Origin: Marinobacter bryozoorum
GTDB lineage: Bacteria; Pseudomonadota; Gammaproteobacteria; Pseudomonadales; Oleiphilaceae
Direction of reading: 5' to 3'
DNA length: 45,479 nucleotides
Assembly: GCF_023156245.1 (NCBI RefSeq)
Contig: NZ_JAKZAH010000031.1
Coordinates: 1-45,479 of the forward strand
This document shows, piece by piece, positions 20,101 through 26,874 of this stretch (position 1 is its first letter; the number at the start of each line of letters is the position of its first letter). The notes under the pieces are model-generated. The model saw only the letters and a list, made by a program, of their open reading frames with translations. It was not told where the DNA came from and did no database searches. Both the position numbers and the translations under genes were made by a program.

Positions 20101-20813
20101 CCGAACTGGAGTGTTGATACCGACTCTTCACCCCCATCCCCTGCAGCAAGGTCTTTTCGGTATGCTATTTTATCCCGGATTTGGTACCGATAATAACTAT
20201 CCCTATCCCATACATCACCACCGTTTTTCAGAACGTAATAGGTAATGGGCCAGTAATTTTTCGAATCACTTTCATAGTCATAATCGTTGCCACTATCATG
20301 CTCCACCCACCGATTGTAACTTTGCTCGGTAGTGAGATCCAGTGTAGCGGAGTTTGTCAAACCCGGGAAATAGGGGGCAGCGGTCGGATCAGAATCTGGC
20401 CATTGTGACCTGTCTCCCTTATACCAGGGCTCATAGGTCTTTTCCGGGTTGTAAAAAAACGGGTTATTGTGATTTGACCGGAAATATCGATTTCTTGGAT
20501 TATTATCACTGAAATCGAAAATATTGTTCTCGTATATATTCTGCCCGTACATATCAGAAACGGGGGGGAAAAGGTAATCTGTACTGGAAGTATAAGGGCT
20601 CTCAGGCAACTCAAACTGCATAGACCCCGAGTCATCGATGATGAACATGATATTCGGCTCAACACCAGCGCTCAAAGATGGCGGGATATCGGCAATATCG
20701 ACTGGATCAGCCAGTGCGGAATTCAGTGTCAAAACGGTGGCGATGCAAGAGGCAAGGCAATGCATTGACCTCTTGCCGATTAAAGCTTTTATTCTGTTTT
20801 GGACCTGTGCCAT
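17187..20813 (-). CDS. pilY1: Type IV pilus tip adhesin PilY1
   Basis: Large secreted, pilus-tip protein for adhesion, pilus extension and surface sensing. It has 1208 residues, similar to the 1161 of P. aeruginosa. The signal peptide covers about residues 1-35 (cleavage near LNSALAD). A von Willebrand A-like domain follows, with MIDAS residues Asp60, Ser62 and Ser64 (FIIDDSGSM). The C-terminal beta-propeller holds YVGANDGFLHAFHAKTG, and a calcium-binding loop DLNRDGKYD lies near residue 1120. The tail is Asp/Pro rich. The N-terminal part (about 19,800-20,600) is clearly poorer in G+C than the rest, suggesting that the adhesive domain was exchanged. Confidence 0.95.
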   Translation of the reverse strand: MAQVQNRIKALIGKRSMHCLASCIATVLTLNSALADPVDIADIPPSLSAGVEPNIMFIIDDSGSMQFELPESPYTSSTDYLFPPVSDMYGQNIYENNIFDFSDNNPRNRYFRSNHNNPFFYNPEKTYEPWYKGDRSQWPDSDPTAAPYFPGLTNSATLDLTTEQSYNRWVEHDSGNDYDYESDSKNYWPITYYVLKNGGDVWDRDSYYRYQIRDKIAYRKDLAAGDGGEESVSTLQFGNAPARSVEDEIQNFANWFSYYRSRTLAARSGIGNAFSQQPEGMRVGYGRLNKGSSTVDGVSTRTIVNGVRSFKGSDREQFFTSLYTDKTPNEGTPLRLALKRAGEYFERTDNRGPWGAEPGENNSSKHLECRQSFTILMTDGYWSGNSPSVGDVDGSDGDAIDDYEGYKAAAPFEDSHSNTLADVAMHYWNRDLRPDLDNKVPTSGVNPAFWQHMVTFGVGLGVSGTINYPGSDPFAEIGKDNPSFTWPDPDDSEPAKVDDLLHAAVNSRGGFFSVDDPDSFATELSDVLSVIISRVEQSATAAAASSAVFSEGSLSYSAGYRSTDWSGALQASRILSGGGRGQLMWDAERELESKGFNNRKLFTHTGTGGVTFDYDNLSSDQKDALDTALDGSADDLGADRVSWLSGDTSAGENFRERTHKAEGSSVTRPRMLGDIIGSNPQYAGKVNFGHRRLGGTEGTAYATFRASEDYRERPDAIYVGANDGFLHAFHAKTGSELFAYMPGEFLNPAPGKTYAAVNELMDPEYDHRFFVDGTPTIADAYVGGEWKTVLLGTTGVGGKTVFALDVTDPQDFSSSDVLWEFTDPELGRGVSDAQIVRLDTGKSVAVFGNGYNSTSHEAALFVVDLSNGTLLSKVSTGAGDADDPNGLATPAIMVDPQTGEAIRAYAGDLQGNIWRFNLEGGASKPDLLFTATNAAGEAQPITAAPRLAYVPGGDASEVIVLFGTGAYFRTGDKSDLRVQSLYGIYDDGKAKSVARKDLLEQEITSHKTVEYTVKAGATSELQDVVLRTVSDNAIGDSHKGWVLDLDAVSGERVVSLAAFPSGYPVKRVRFSTLIPESNACGSGQTGCVLDIDVKTGGKTADHVFDLNRDGKYDLSDAAESDIVNGVCEVLSGERITVISENGNDRVLDSEIVEVGDDYDGPVVDPDPQDPGDDDPDDPAPGQEPPCTGPLCIEGNDMGFGRQNWEELR

Positions 20814-20861
20814 GGCTAATCTCCTGACTCAACTGGAAAGCTGACTGACCGCCACTTTCAG

Positions 20862-21344
20862 CTAAGGTTTAGGCATAAACGTAGACTGTAGAATAACCAC
20901 CGAGGTTGAAGTACCACCCTCAGCGCGAGACGTTACGGCGAACCGGTCATAACAAGGTAATGAACCTTCAGGAGACGGCGGACAGTAATCGCCAAGCCAG
21001 CCCACATAATATTTTGGCTGGGATACAAGCTGCTCATCTCCGACAATCACGGGAAGGATGTTGTCTCCACCGCCGGCCCATGTTGCCGGGCTGTCGAGAC
21101 GCTCATTTGTGAGTGCAGCCAATGGGTTAGCTGCCAACCAGTCCTCACCAACCTTCAGGGCGCTCTCACTGGCCTGAAAGGCAATGTTGCGATCCTGGAG
21201 GTTTGAGCTCATCCGCTCCTGTAAAACCGTACCTTGCATACTGCTGATGCCGATCAGGGAAATCAGCAGCAGCATTACCAGGGAAACGATCAGGGCACTG
21301 CCGGACTCACCACCGACGGCCGGGGTTCGCGGTGTCTTTATCAT
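20862..21344 (-). CDS. pilX: Type IV pilus minor pilin PilX
   Basis: A 160-residue PilX-type minor pilin. The N-terminus GGESGSALIVSLVMLLLISLIG has the PilX_N domain. Glycine/glutamate-type processing of these proteins is atypical: the usual phenylalanine is replaced, with SG|SALIVSLVMLL and no clear +5 Glu. An AMQ-like SSMQGTVLQERMSSNLQDRNIAFQ stretch follows in the alpha helix, shown by SMQGTVLQERMSSN. Two cysteines (GDYCPPSPEGSLPCYD) may pair. The ATG overlaps the pilW stop by four bases (ATGA), so the two are translationally coupled. PilY1 starts 48 bases downstream. Confidence 0.9.
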   Translation of the reverse strand: MIKTPRTPAVGGESGSALIVSLVMLLLISLIGISSMQGTVLQERMSSNLQDRNIAFQASESALKVGEDWLAANPLAALTNERLDSPATWAGGGDNILPVIVGDEQLVSQPKYYVGWLGDYCPPSPEGSLPCYDRFAVTSRAEGGTSTSVVILQSTFMPKP

Positions 21345-22450
21345 TGCATCCGATTCCTCAGGCCAATGGTGGTCGAAGCCACTACGCGGGCCAGCCTGTC
21401 CGTGGGGGTCGTGGCTTGCGTACCCACCAGGTTGAACGTACGGGTAATATCCTCACTGTTCGCATTACCTGCGCTACGAGCAATAAACGCGATACGAACG
21501 CTGCTAACATCCAGCCAGGACTTGGCTTCAATTTCATCCGCCGTTTTGTATTCACCCTTGAGCCCATAAACCACCTGCATGGACTCGATACCTTCGACCA
21601 GCTCCTGCGCAGGGACACCCGGAACCAAACTACGTATAAACAGTGAAGGGACACCGCTGGCACCTTCAGCGACGTAGTAGGCCTTTCTGGTGAATTGAGC
21701 CACCCTCGAACCGTCTTCATATTCCCTTAAGAATTTACTGCCTGGTTCATTACCAGGAGTAAAGCCAGAGCCTGCCATCGGGATAGACTTACCATTGGGT
21801 GAGTTAGCCTTCTGGAAGAGCTCCCCCCCGCCACACCCCGGGGTTATAGCCAGAATGATACTCCCCTGGGGGATGTTGGATGCGTTGGCAACTTTGAGGT
21901 TACCCGTGCTGTATCCTTCAATGACAATGGGCAAGTTAGTGAACGAATCGACCACCAATACATCGGAGCCCGTAATCAGTTTGGCGTCTTCGTCCGCCAG
22001 GTCACCAGGCAGGCTGTCTCCCCCAACCCCTTGCGCCCAATCCCCCCAACTCGTCGCGACGGTACTACTGATAGTAAGCGAATCGCCAACGCCGGTACCC
22101 TTCGCCTCCCAACCAGTGATACCGGTCCCCAGGAAAGCTGCTGTATCACCCTGTAGCTTGCTGTCGAGCAACAAAGGGTCCGGGTTACCGTCTTCGTCAA
22201 TGCTGTTCGGAGGCAAACAGCTCATGCCGCCCGCACTGCGAAGTTCCCGCTGCAACATTGAAGTCGCAAAGCGAACGGTCTCCTGCACATGCGCAATGCC
22301 ATCGGTAAGCCGATAGGTTTGACTTGTTCCCAGGTACACCTGGGTAACACCAAGGGTCAGGATCACCCCCAGCAACAGGGCGATCATCAGCTCGACCAGC
22401 GAGAGACCCGCCATTCGGGTTCTGTGAACGAAATTGGCTCGTTTAACCAT
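21341..22450 (-). CDS. pilW: Type IV pilus minor pilin PilW
   Basis: A 369-residue prepilin-like protein from the ATG at 22450, behind AGAGGG. A longer frame runs into the IS element, but that extension is transposon end sequence and not pilin. The processing site is MAG|LSLVELMIALLLGVILTLG with Glu at +5, followed by the PilW domain. In the pilus tip PilW works with FimU, PilV and PilX and supports PilY1. The gene immediately follows the IS insertion. Before insertion its start was only eight bases after the pilV stop codon. Confidence 0.92.
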   Translation of the reverse strand: MVKRANFVHRTRMAGLSLVELMIALLLGVILTLGVTQVYLGTSQTYRLTDGIAHVQETVRFATSMLQRELRSAGGMSCLPPNSIDEDGNPDPLLLDSKLQGDTAAFLGTGITGWEAKGTGVGDSLTISSTVATSWGDWAQGVGGDSLPGDLADEDAKLITGSDVLVVDSFTNLPIVIEGYSTGNLKVANASNIPQGSIILAITPGCGGGELFQKANSPNGKSIPMAGSGFTPGNEPGSKFLREYEDGSRVAQFTRKAYYVAEGASGVPSLFIRSLVPGVPAQELVEGIESMQVVYGLKGEYKTADEIEAKSWLDVSSVRIAFIARSAGNANSEDITRTFNLVGTQATTPTDRLARVVASTTIGLRNRMQ

Positions 22451-22458
22451 CACACCCT

Positions 22459-22467
22459 CTACAGTAT
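22459..22467. repeat. 9-bp target site duplication, left copy
   Basis: CTACAGTAT directly flanks the left end of the IS256-family element; an identical copy lies at its right end (23852-23860). Confidence 0.9.
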
Positions 22468-22492
22468 GAGTTATTGTCAAATCTGGTGTATG
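22468..22492. repeat. IS terminal inverted repeat (pilW side)
   Basis: Begins GAGTTATTGTC and ends GGTGTATG; it matches the other end at 21 of 25 positions. It contains an outward-facing TTGACA on the minus strand (22475-22480). Confidence 0.85.
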
Positions 22493-22496
22493 ACCA

Positions 22497-23750
22497 TCAG
22501 GCAGCGTTCCTGTCAGATTGATCATCCACCTGTATACCATCTCGAAACTGAGCGTTGTCCACGACCAGCTTCAGTTGGTCGAACCCCTTGATCCGTTTCC
22601 AGCGTTTCTGGGCGGACTGGAGCAGTTTGAACACCATCGATAACGTGGTGTCCCGGTTGCCACAGGATCGGCTCCGCTTGGTTCTGAGCCGTACTGTAGC
22701 GAAGGTGGATTCGATCGGATTGGTCGTCCGCAAGTGAATCCAGTGAATCGCTGGAAAATCGTAGAAGGCCAGCAGCTCATCACGATCCTTCTCCAGGTTT
22801 TCCATGGCCTTGGGGTACTTGTCCCGGAACCGCCGCAAAGCGCTGTCAAAAGCCTTGTGGGCGCTGTCACGAGTCTCGGCCAGGTAGATCTCATGCAAGG
22901 CTGACTTCACCTTCGGCTGCACCGATTTGGGCAGCTTGTCCAGCACGTTGGCCGTCTTGTGAACCCAGCACCGTTGATGGCGTGTGTCCGGAAATACCTT
23001 GCTCAGGGCCTTCCAGAAGCCCAATGCACCGTCACCAACAGCCAGCTTGGGCGAAGGTTCCAGGCCACGTTCGCGCAAGTCCGTGAGCAGCTCTCGCCAG
23101 CTGGCTTCGGACTCCCGGTGGCCGTCCTCAACAGCAACCAGCTCCTTGTGACCATGCTCGGTCACGCCGATGATCACCAGCAGGCAGAGTCGGTCATCCA
23201 AGCGGACGTTGCTGTACACGCCGTCTGCCCACCAGTACACATAGCGTTTCTGGCTCAGGTCCCGGCGCTGCCAGTCCTTGTGCTCATCAAGCCACTTCGC
23301 CTTGAGCCGAGAGACCGTGTTCGCCGACAACCCTTTGGCCTGCTCGCCAACCAGGGCGCTCAAGGCCTCCTGGAAGTCACCTGATGAAACCCCGCGCAGG
23401 TAGAGCCAGGGGATCAACTCCTCCAGACTCCGGGCCCGCTTCAGATACGGCGGCAGTAGCTGGCTGTTGAACCGGATGCCGGAACCGCTGCGATCCCGGA
23501 CCTTGGGCACCTGGACCTCGACGTCGCCCACGCCGGTCTGAACGGTGCGCTTGGGCAAGTGTCCGTTGCGCACCACCGCCTTGCGACCATCAGGTGCCTT
23601 GAGGTCTTTATGCTGCTTCAACAGGCTGTCCAGCTCGGTCTCGATAGCCTGTGCAATGAGATCACGCGCACCCTGCTGGATCAGCTCGTGCAGCGGGTCG
23701 TTGGTGGCTACCTCTGGTTGTGAAAGAGCGTGCAGGTTAGACTTGGACAT
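22497..23750 (-). CDS. IS256-family (mutator type) transposase
   Basis: A 417-residue DDE transposase, full length for the family. Candidate catalytic residues are Asp176 (YVYWWADGVYSNV), Asp240 (LAVGDGALGFWKAL) and Glu347 (TTNPIESTFATVRLRT). The C/D-W-x-H signature is seen as HQRCWVHKTANVLDKLP. The N-terminal half contains a DNA-binding region with GLSANTVSRLKAKW. The frame is intact, so the element may still be active. It ends 29 bases from the left end of the IS and starts 77 bases inside the right inverted repeat. Confidence 0.95.
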   Translation of the reverse strand: MSKSNLHALSQPEVATNDPLHELIQQGARDLIAQAIETELDSLLKQHKDLKAPDGRKAVVRNGHLPKRTVQTGVGDVEVQVPKVRDRSGSGIRFNSQLLPPYLKRARSLEELIPWLYLRGVSSGDFQEALSALVGEQAKGLSANTVSRLKAKWLDEHKDWQRRDLSQKRYVYWWADGVYSNVRLDDRLCLLVIIGVTEHGHKELVAVEDGHRESEASWRELLTDLRERGLEPSPKLAVGDGALGFWKALSKVFPDTRHQRCWVHKTANVLDKLPKSVQPKVKSALHEIYLAETRDSAHKAFDSALRRFRDKYPKAMENLEKDRDELLAFYDFPAIHWIHLRTTNPIESTFATVRLRTKRSRSCGNRDTTLSMVFKLLQSAQKRWKRIKGFDQLKLVVDNAQFRDGIQVDDQSDRNAA

Positions 23751-23826
23751 GGCGTATCGTTCCTCTGTTGGTTGTGATCGTCGCGGTGATCAACCAACAG
23801 GATACGCCACCTCTTCAGCCTGCTTC

Positions 23827-23851
23827 CATACACCAGAAATCACCATAACTC
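23827..23851. repeat. IS terminal inverted repeat (pilV side)
   Basis: Reverse complement begins GAGTTATGGTG and ends GGTGTATG; mismatches to the other end are at positions 8, 11, 13 and 14. Confidence 0.85.
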
Positions 23852-23860
23852 CTACAGTAT
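23852..23860. repeat. 9-bp target site duplication, right copy
   Basis: CTACAGTAT, identical to 22459-22467. Its first three bases are the pilV stop codon (TAG on the minus strand). Confidence 0.9.
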
Positions 23861-24334
23861 CGAAGTCGCAGCAACTGGTTGCCCATCGGGATCTTGTCGC
23901 TTCCAGTCAACCCATACTGTGACTGCTCCGTTTGCGGCATTAACAAAGATCCTGCCCGTGGCTTCAGGCAGAACACAGGCGAGTTGGTTGCCCCACTCAG
24001 CAATATCGTTATCGACAACGCTTTTCGTGTTGTCCCAGGCAAAATCCGTGGCACAGTTAACATCCTCTGGCTTAATCTCGGTGCCGTCATAGCCAGCCAC
24101 ACTGCCCCCGTTCGCGCGGATTCGATCCAGCATGTCATAGGTCAGGAGAATTGCCTGGGTACGCTGCTCGGCGCCGTTGGTCATTTGACTGGATACGGAC
24201 TGCATCGCCGCAATACCAAGGAGCCCCACGCCAAGGATCAAAACCGACACGAGCACTTCGATTAACGCTATGCCGGCCTGCTTAGCAGAGGCAGTGTCAG
24301 GGTGTACAGCCGTGGAAGTAAACGAACGCCTCAT
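23852..24334 (-). CDS. pilV: Type IV pilus minor pilin PilV
   Basis: A 160-residue minor pilin starting at the ATG at 24334, which overlaps the fimU stop (ATGA) and is preceded by GGGGGAGG. A GTG two codons earlier is possible. The prepilin site is KQAG|IALIEVLVSVLILGVGLLG with Glu at +5. The following part has the PilV features AAMQSVSSQMTNGAEQRTQA, shown by MQSVSSQMTNGAEQ, and a cysteine pair (DVNCATD and LACVLPEA). PilV is a tip-complex minor pilin. The last codon is followed by a TAG contributed by the IS target duplication. It is complete despite the insertion. Confidence 0.9.
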   Translation of the reverse strand: MRRSFTSTAVHPDTASAKQAGIALIEVLVSVLILGVGLLGIAAMQSVSSQMTNGAEQRTQAILLTYDMLDRIRANGGSVAGYDGTEIKPEDVNCATDFAWDNTKSVVDNDIAEWGNQLACVLPEATGRIFVNAANGAVTVWVDWKRQDPDGQPVAATSIL

Positions 24335-24861
24335 GTACACGCCTCCCCCGTCATCACTGATGCCCTCCCTCCATTGGATACAACCAGCTTCCGTTGCCTT
24401 AAATCACCTGTCGAGCACGAATCGGGCTGAAGCGTTATTTCTGGGTCAGCAGCGCCTACAGCGGGATCTGAGCGGAATCCTCGGCCATCGAAACTGATGC
24501 CTGCAAATCCATTGTCAGCCAACGTCAGAGCGCCCGGCTTTTCGAACGTTCGGACAAGGTCGTTCGCCGTTTCCGCCGCTTCGCAGTCTGCATGATCGCC
24601 TGCCGCCCCTACGACTACGCAATAGCCATCACTAAAACCACCCGGCTCCGGCTTCAAGGTCACCTCTATGCCGCGCTTGACCGCCTCTGTTCGCGCCAGG
24701 TTCACTGCACTCAACAGCGTGTTGGCCTGTGAGGTGACCCGGTTGTTTTCCATCAGGGTCCTGAACGACGGCACGCCAATGGACAGGATAATTGCAAGCA
24801 CAGCGAGCGTGATCATTAACTCGACTAGCGTAAAACCGGAACTTCGATGTCTTCCGCGCAT
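24331..24861 (-). CDS. fimU: Type IV pilus minor pilin FimU (GspH/FimT family)
   Basis: A 176-residue GspH/FimT-family pseudopilin. The processing site is SSG|FTLVELMITLAVLAIILSIG with Glu at +5. The helix continues with NNRVTSQANTLLSAVNLARTEAVKRG, shown by SAVNLARTEAVKRG, a pattern diagnostic of the family. Cysteines in GYCVVV, HADCEAA, PDSCSTG and GEACT suggest two disulfides. FimU bridges the minor pilin tip to the major pilin. It is the first gene of the minus-strand pilin operon; GGAAG precedes the ATG. The symbol is by position and family; it could equally be named fimT. Confidence 0.8.
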   Translation of the reverse strand: MRGRHRSSGFTLVELMITLAVLAIILSIGVPSFRTLMENNRVTSQANTLLSAVNLARTEAVKRGIEVTLKPEPGGFSDGYCVVVGAAGDHADCEAAETANDLVRTFEKPGALTLADNGFAGISFDGRGFRSDPAVGAADPEITLQPDSCSTGDLRQRKLVVSNGGRASVMTGEACT

Positions 24862-24974
24862 AGACCACTTCCATCATGACTTACCAAAAGATTAACCGCC
24901 GTCCATTTTGCCATCTATAGCCAGGCGATGAGCGGTTTTAGTTGGCGGATAAGCGGTTGGGGTTAGGGTTTGGG

Positions 24975-24990
24975 CGTGATCTGGATCACA
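24975..24990. promoter_or_regulatory. CRP/Vfr-like binding site upstream of the minor pilin operon
   Basis: Minus strand TGTGA, six bases, TCACG; only the last base departs from the CRP consensus TGTGA-N6-TCACA. It is centred about 120 bases before the fimU start. Relative to the TATAGA -10 box its centre would be near -75, similar to a class I activator position. Vfr is the CRP homologue that controls twitching motility in P. aeruginosa; direct control of this operon is my inference. Confidence 0.55.
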
Positions 24991-25111
24991 TGGCAGGCAT
25001 GGGTAACGAAGAAGGACGTTGGTTCTGGTTGGAGGAGCGTTTGAAAGGCATCACTGGCTTCGTTTGATTCTGAGTTTGTCTGGGAGGGGCTGTTTTGTCA
25101 TCCCACCCTTC

Positions 25112-25348
25112 GTCAGGCTCAGGGTGAACGGGGGGGTAGGCGAGCCTGGGTAAACCGGGGAGTTGGTGGGCCTGGGTGAACGGCGGCGCGCAAGCCCGGG
25201 GCGAACAGGGGAAATCAGGCTCAAGGTGAACGGGGGGATAGGCGAGCCTGGGTGAACCGGGGAGTTGGTGAGTCTGGGTGAACGGAGGAGTTGGTGAGCC
25301 TGGGTGAACGGGGGCCCGCAAGCCCGGGTTGGCAGGCTGGGGTTGAAG
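25112..25348. repeat. Degenerate ~26-bp tandem repeat array with 102-bp higher-order period
   Basis: About nine units of 24-28 bp share the core GCCTGGGTGAACGGGG. Four unit types occur in the order A-B-C-D: A contains CAGGCTCAGGGTGAACGG, B starts TAGGCGAGCCTGGGT, C starts AGTTGGTGAGCCTGGG, D starts CGCAAGCCCGGG. A starts at 25114 and again at 25216, a 102-bp period. The second round has an additional C unit, giving A-B-C-D-A-B-C-C-D. There are no unique spacers, so it is not a CRISPR. Confidence 0.85.
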
Positions 25349-25352
25349 GTTC

Positions 25353-25371
25353 AGGCAGGCCGGGGCTGCCT
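25353..25371 (-). terminator. Hairpin at the ispH stop codon
   Basis: AGGCAG and CTGCCT form a 6-bp stem with a seven-base loop, overlapping the last bases of ispH. No T-run follows on the minus strand, so intrinsic termination is doubtful. Confidence 0.3.
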
Positions 25372-26320
25372 AAACGTTCACCGCATCGATACGTAGCTCC
25401 TTGGGCATAGAGAAGACGATGTTTTCTTCCCGTCCGGCGATTTCCTCGGGGGCTGTGCCGCCCAGGTCCTGGAGGCGTTTGATGACGTCGTTGACCAGGA
25501 CTTCCGGGGCAGAGGCGCCGGCGGTTACGCCGACGACGGTGCAGTTTTCCAGCCACGCCGGGTCGATCTGGGCGGCCTCGTCGATAAGGTAGGCCGGGGT
25601 GCCCATGCGTTCGGCCAGTTCCCGCAGGCGGTTGGAGTTGGAGCTGTTGGGGGAGCCTACCACCAGCATGAGGTCGCAGTCGCCGGCCAGCTGTTTGACG
25701 GCGTCCTGGCGGTTCTGGGTGGCGTAGCAGATGTCGTCCTTGCGGGGGCCTTCTATCTGCGGGAACTTGTCCCGAAGCGCATCAATAACCCGGGCGGTGT
25801 CGTCCATGGACAGGGTGGTCTGGGTAACGAAAGACAGTCCCTCAGGGTTTTTGACCTCAAGGCTGGCCACATCCGCCTCGTTTTCCACCAGGTAGATGTC
25901 GCCGCCGTTGCTGCGGTCGTACTGGCCCATAGTGCCCTCGACTTCCGGGTGGCCCTGGTGTCCAATGAGTATGCACTCGCGGCCGTCACGACTGTAGCGC
26001 ATGACTTCCATGTGGACCTTGGTGACCAGCGGGCAGGTGGCGTCAAAGACTTTAAGGCCACGGTCGGCGGCTTCTTTCTGCACCGCCTGGGAGACGCCGT
26101 GGGCGCTGAAGATGACCAGGGTGTCGTCCGGAACCTCTTCCAGTTCGTCTACGAAGATGGCGCCGCGGTTGCGGAGGTCGTCTACCACGTATTTATTATG
26201 GACGACTTCGTGGCGAACGTAGATTGGCGCACCGAAGACCTCCAGGGCCCGGTTGACGATTTCTATGGCTCGGTCTACCCCGGCGCAGAAGCCGCGGGGG
26301 TTGGCTAGTCTGATTTGCAT
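25370..26320 (-). CDS. ispH: 4-hydroxy-3-methylbut-2-enyl diphosphate reductase
   Basis: Iron-sulfur enzyme for the last step of the MEP isoprenoid pathway, giving IPP and DMAPP. The start is the ATG at 26320, giving 316 residues ([18 protein letters not shown]), the normal E. coli-like start, with AAGG upstream. A frame extension of 33 codons is not family-like. The three cluster-binding cysteines are Cys12, Cys96 ([11 protein letters not shown]) and Cys198 ([10 protein letters not shown]). Substrate-binding His41 and His74 and the [10 protein letters not shown] motif are present. It ends the ribF-ileS-lspA-fkpB-ispH operon, and its 3' end runs into the repeat array. Confidence 0.96.
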   Translation of the reverse strand: MQIRLANPRGFCAGVDRAIEIVNRALEVFGAPIYVRHEVVHNKYVVDDLRNRGAIFVDELEEVPDDTLVIFSAHGVSQAVQKEAADRGLKVFDATCPLVTKVHMEVMRYSRDGRECILIGHQGHPEVEGTMGQYDRSNGGDIYLVENEADVASLEVKNPEGLSFVTQTTLSMDDTARVIDALRDKFPQIEGPRKDDICYATQNRQDAVKQLAGDCDLMLVVGSPNSSNSNRLRELAERMGTPAYLIDEAAQIDPAWLENCTVVGVTAGASAPEVLVNDVIKRLQDLGGTAPEEIAGREENIVFSMPKELRIDAVNV

Positions 26321-26419
26321 AGTGCCTTGGTTACTCGGGCCTGCTGGCTTGGGAGTCTGGCTTCGCTGCGGGGCGGTACTCTCCGCATCGAATCCTCGTA
26401 ACTGGTTGCGAGTCGCCAA

Positions 26420-26872
26420 CTAATGCGCTGTCGCAACAGGTTCAACGTCAATAATTTCTACCTCAAACACCAGTGTACGCCCCGCCAGCGGGTGATTGAA
26501 GTCCACGTCCACCTGGTCCCCTTCCACGCGGCTGACCACACCGGGTAATTCGCTCTGGCGGGCGTCGGCGAAGGAGATCATGACGCCGGGTTCAAGCACC
26601 ATGTCGGCGCTGAATTCGTGGCGCTTGAAGGTTTGTACGTTGCTGGGGTTGTGCTGGCCGAAGGCTTTTTCCGGGGGGACTTCGAAGGTTTCCCGGTCGC
26701 CGGCCTTGAGGCCCATCAGATAGGCCTCGAAGTTTTCCGGCAGGTTTTCGTCGCCGATTTCCAGCCTGGCCGGCTCTTTTTCAAAGGTGGAGTCGATGAC
26801 CTGGCCGTCGGTGAACTTGAGGGCGAAGTTGAGGGTCACCCGGGTTCCCTGGTCGATGGGCAGTTCTTTCAT
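26420..26872 (-). CDS. fkpB: FKBP-type peptidyl-prolyl isomerase FkpB (SlpA)
   Basis: Cytoplasmic SlyD-like FKBP, 150 residues. The FKBP core is interrupted by the insert-in-flap domain at about residues 70-125. Typical pieces are VTLNFALKFTDGQVIDSTF, shown here by LKFTDGQVIDSTF, and the C-terminal VDFNHPLAGRTLVFEVEII. It lacks the His/Cys-rich metal-binding tail of SlyD. It lies two bases after lspA and 99 bases before the ispH start. The lspA-fkpB-ispH order is conserved in gammaproteobacteria. A second SlyD-type protein is encoded at 38819-39298. Confidence 0.93.
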   Translation of the reverse strand: MKELPIDQGTRVTLNFALKFTDGQVIDSTFEKEPARLEIGDENLPENFEAYLMGLKAGDRETFEVPPEKAFGQHNPSNVQTFKRHEFSADMVLEPGVMISFADARQSELPGVVSRVEGDQVDVDFNHPLAGRTLVFEVEIIDVEPVATAH

Positions 26873-26874
26873 GG

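Larger units (their letters stand above)
22468..23851 (-). mobile_element. IS256-family insertion sequence (1384 bp)
   Basis: A complete element with 25-bp imperfect terminal inverted repeats (22468-22492 and 23827-23851, 21 of 25 matching, ends GAGTTAT and ATAACTC), one intact transposase gene and a 9-bp target duplication CTACAGTAT on both sides. The duplicated site contains the stop codon of pilV, so the insertion restores that stop and leaves both pilV and pilW uninterrupted. The transposase reads in the same direction as the pil operon. The perfect duplication suggests a recent event. I cannot name the IS without a database. Confidence 0.93.
24862..25369. other. Gene-free region between fimU and ispH
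   Basis: No gene is supported in this 508-base stretch. The fimU-proximal part holds a -10-like TATAGA (24914-24919, minus strand) and a CRP/Vfr-like palindrome (24975-24990). The ispH-proximal half is filled with a degenerate tandem repeat array (25112-25348). The frames that cross the array are repetitive Pro-rich translations and not real proteins. Confidence 0.75.

Noticed and set aside
22440..22480. Hybrid promoter between the IS end and the pilW leader
   Set aside because: The TTGACA is perfect but no TATAAT-like hexamer lies 16-18 bases downstream.
22451..22540. Longer N-terminus of PilW reading into the IS
   Set aside because: The extension is IS end sequence; the ATG at 22450 has a ribosome binding site and gives a normal prepilin leader.
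24986..25321. Open frames through the repeat array (Pro-rich translations)
   Set aside because: They only translate the DNA repeats, lack ribosome binding sites and look like no known protein.
25112..25348. CRISPR-like appearance of regularly spaced repeats
   Set aside because: The repeats are head to tail with no unique spacers, they are degenerate, and there are no cas genes.
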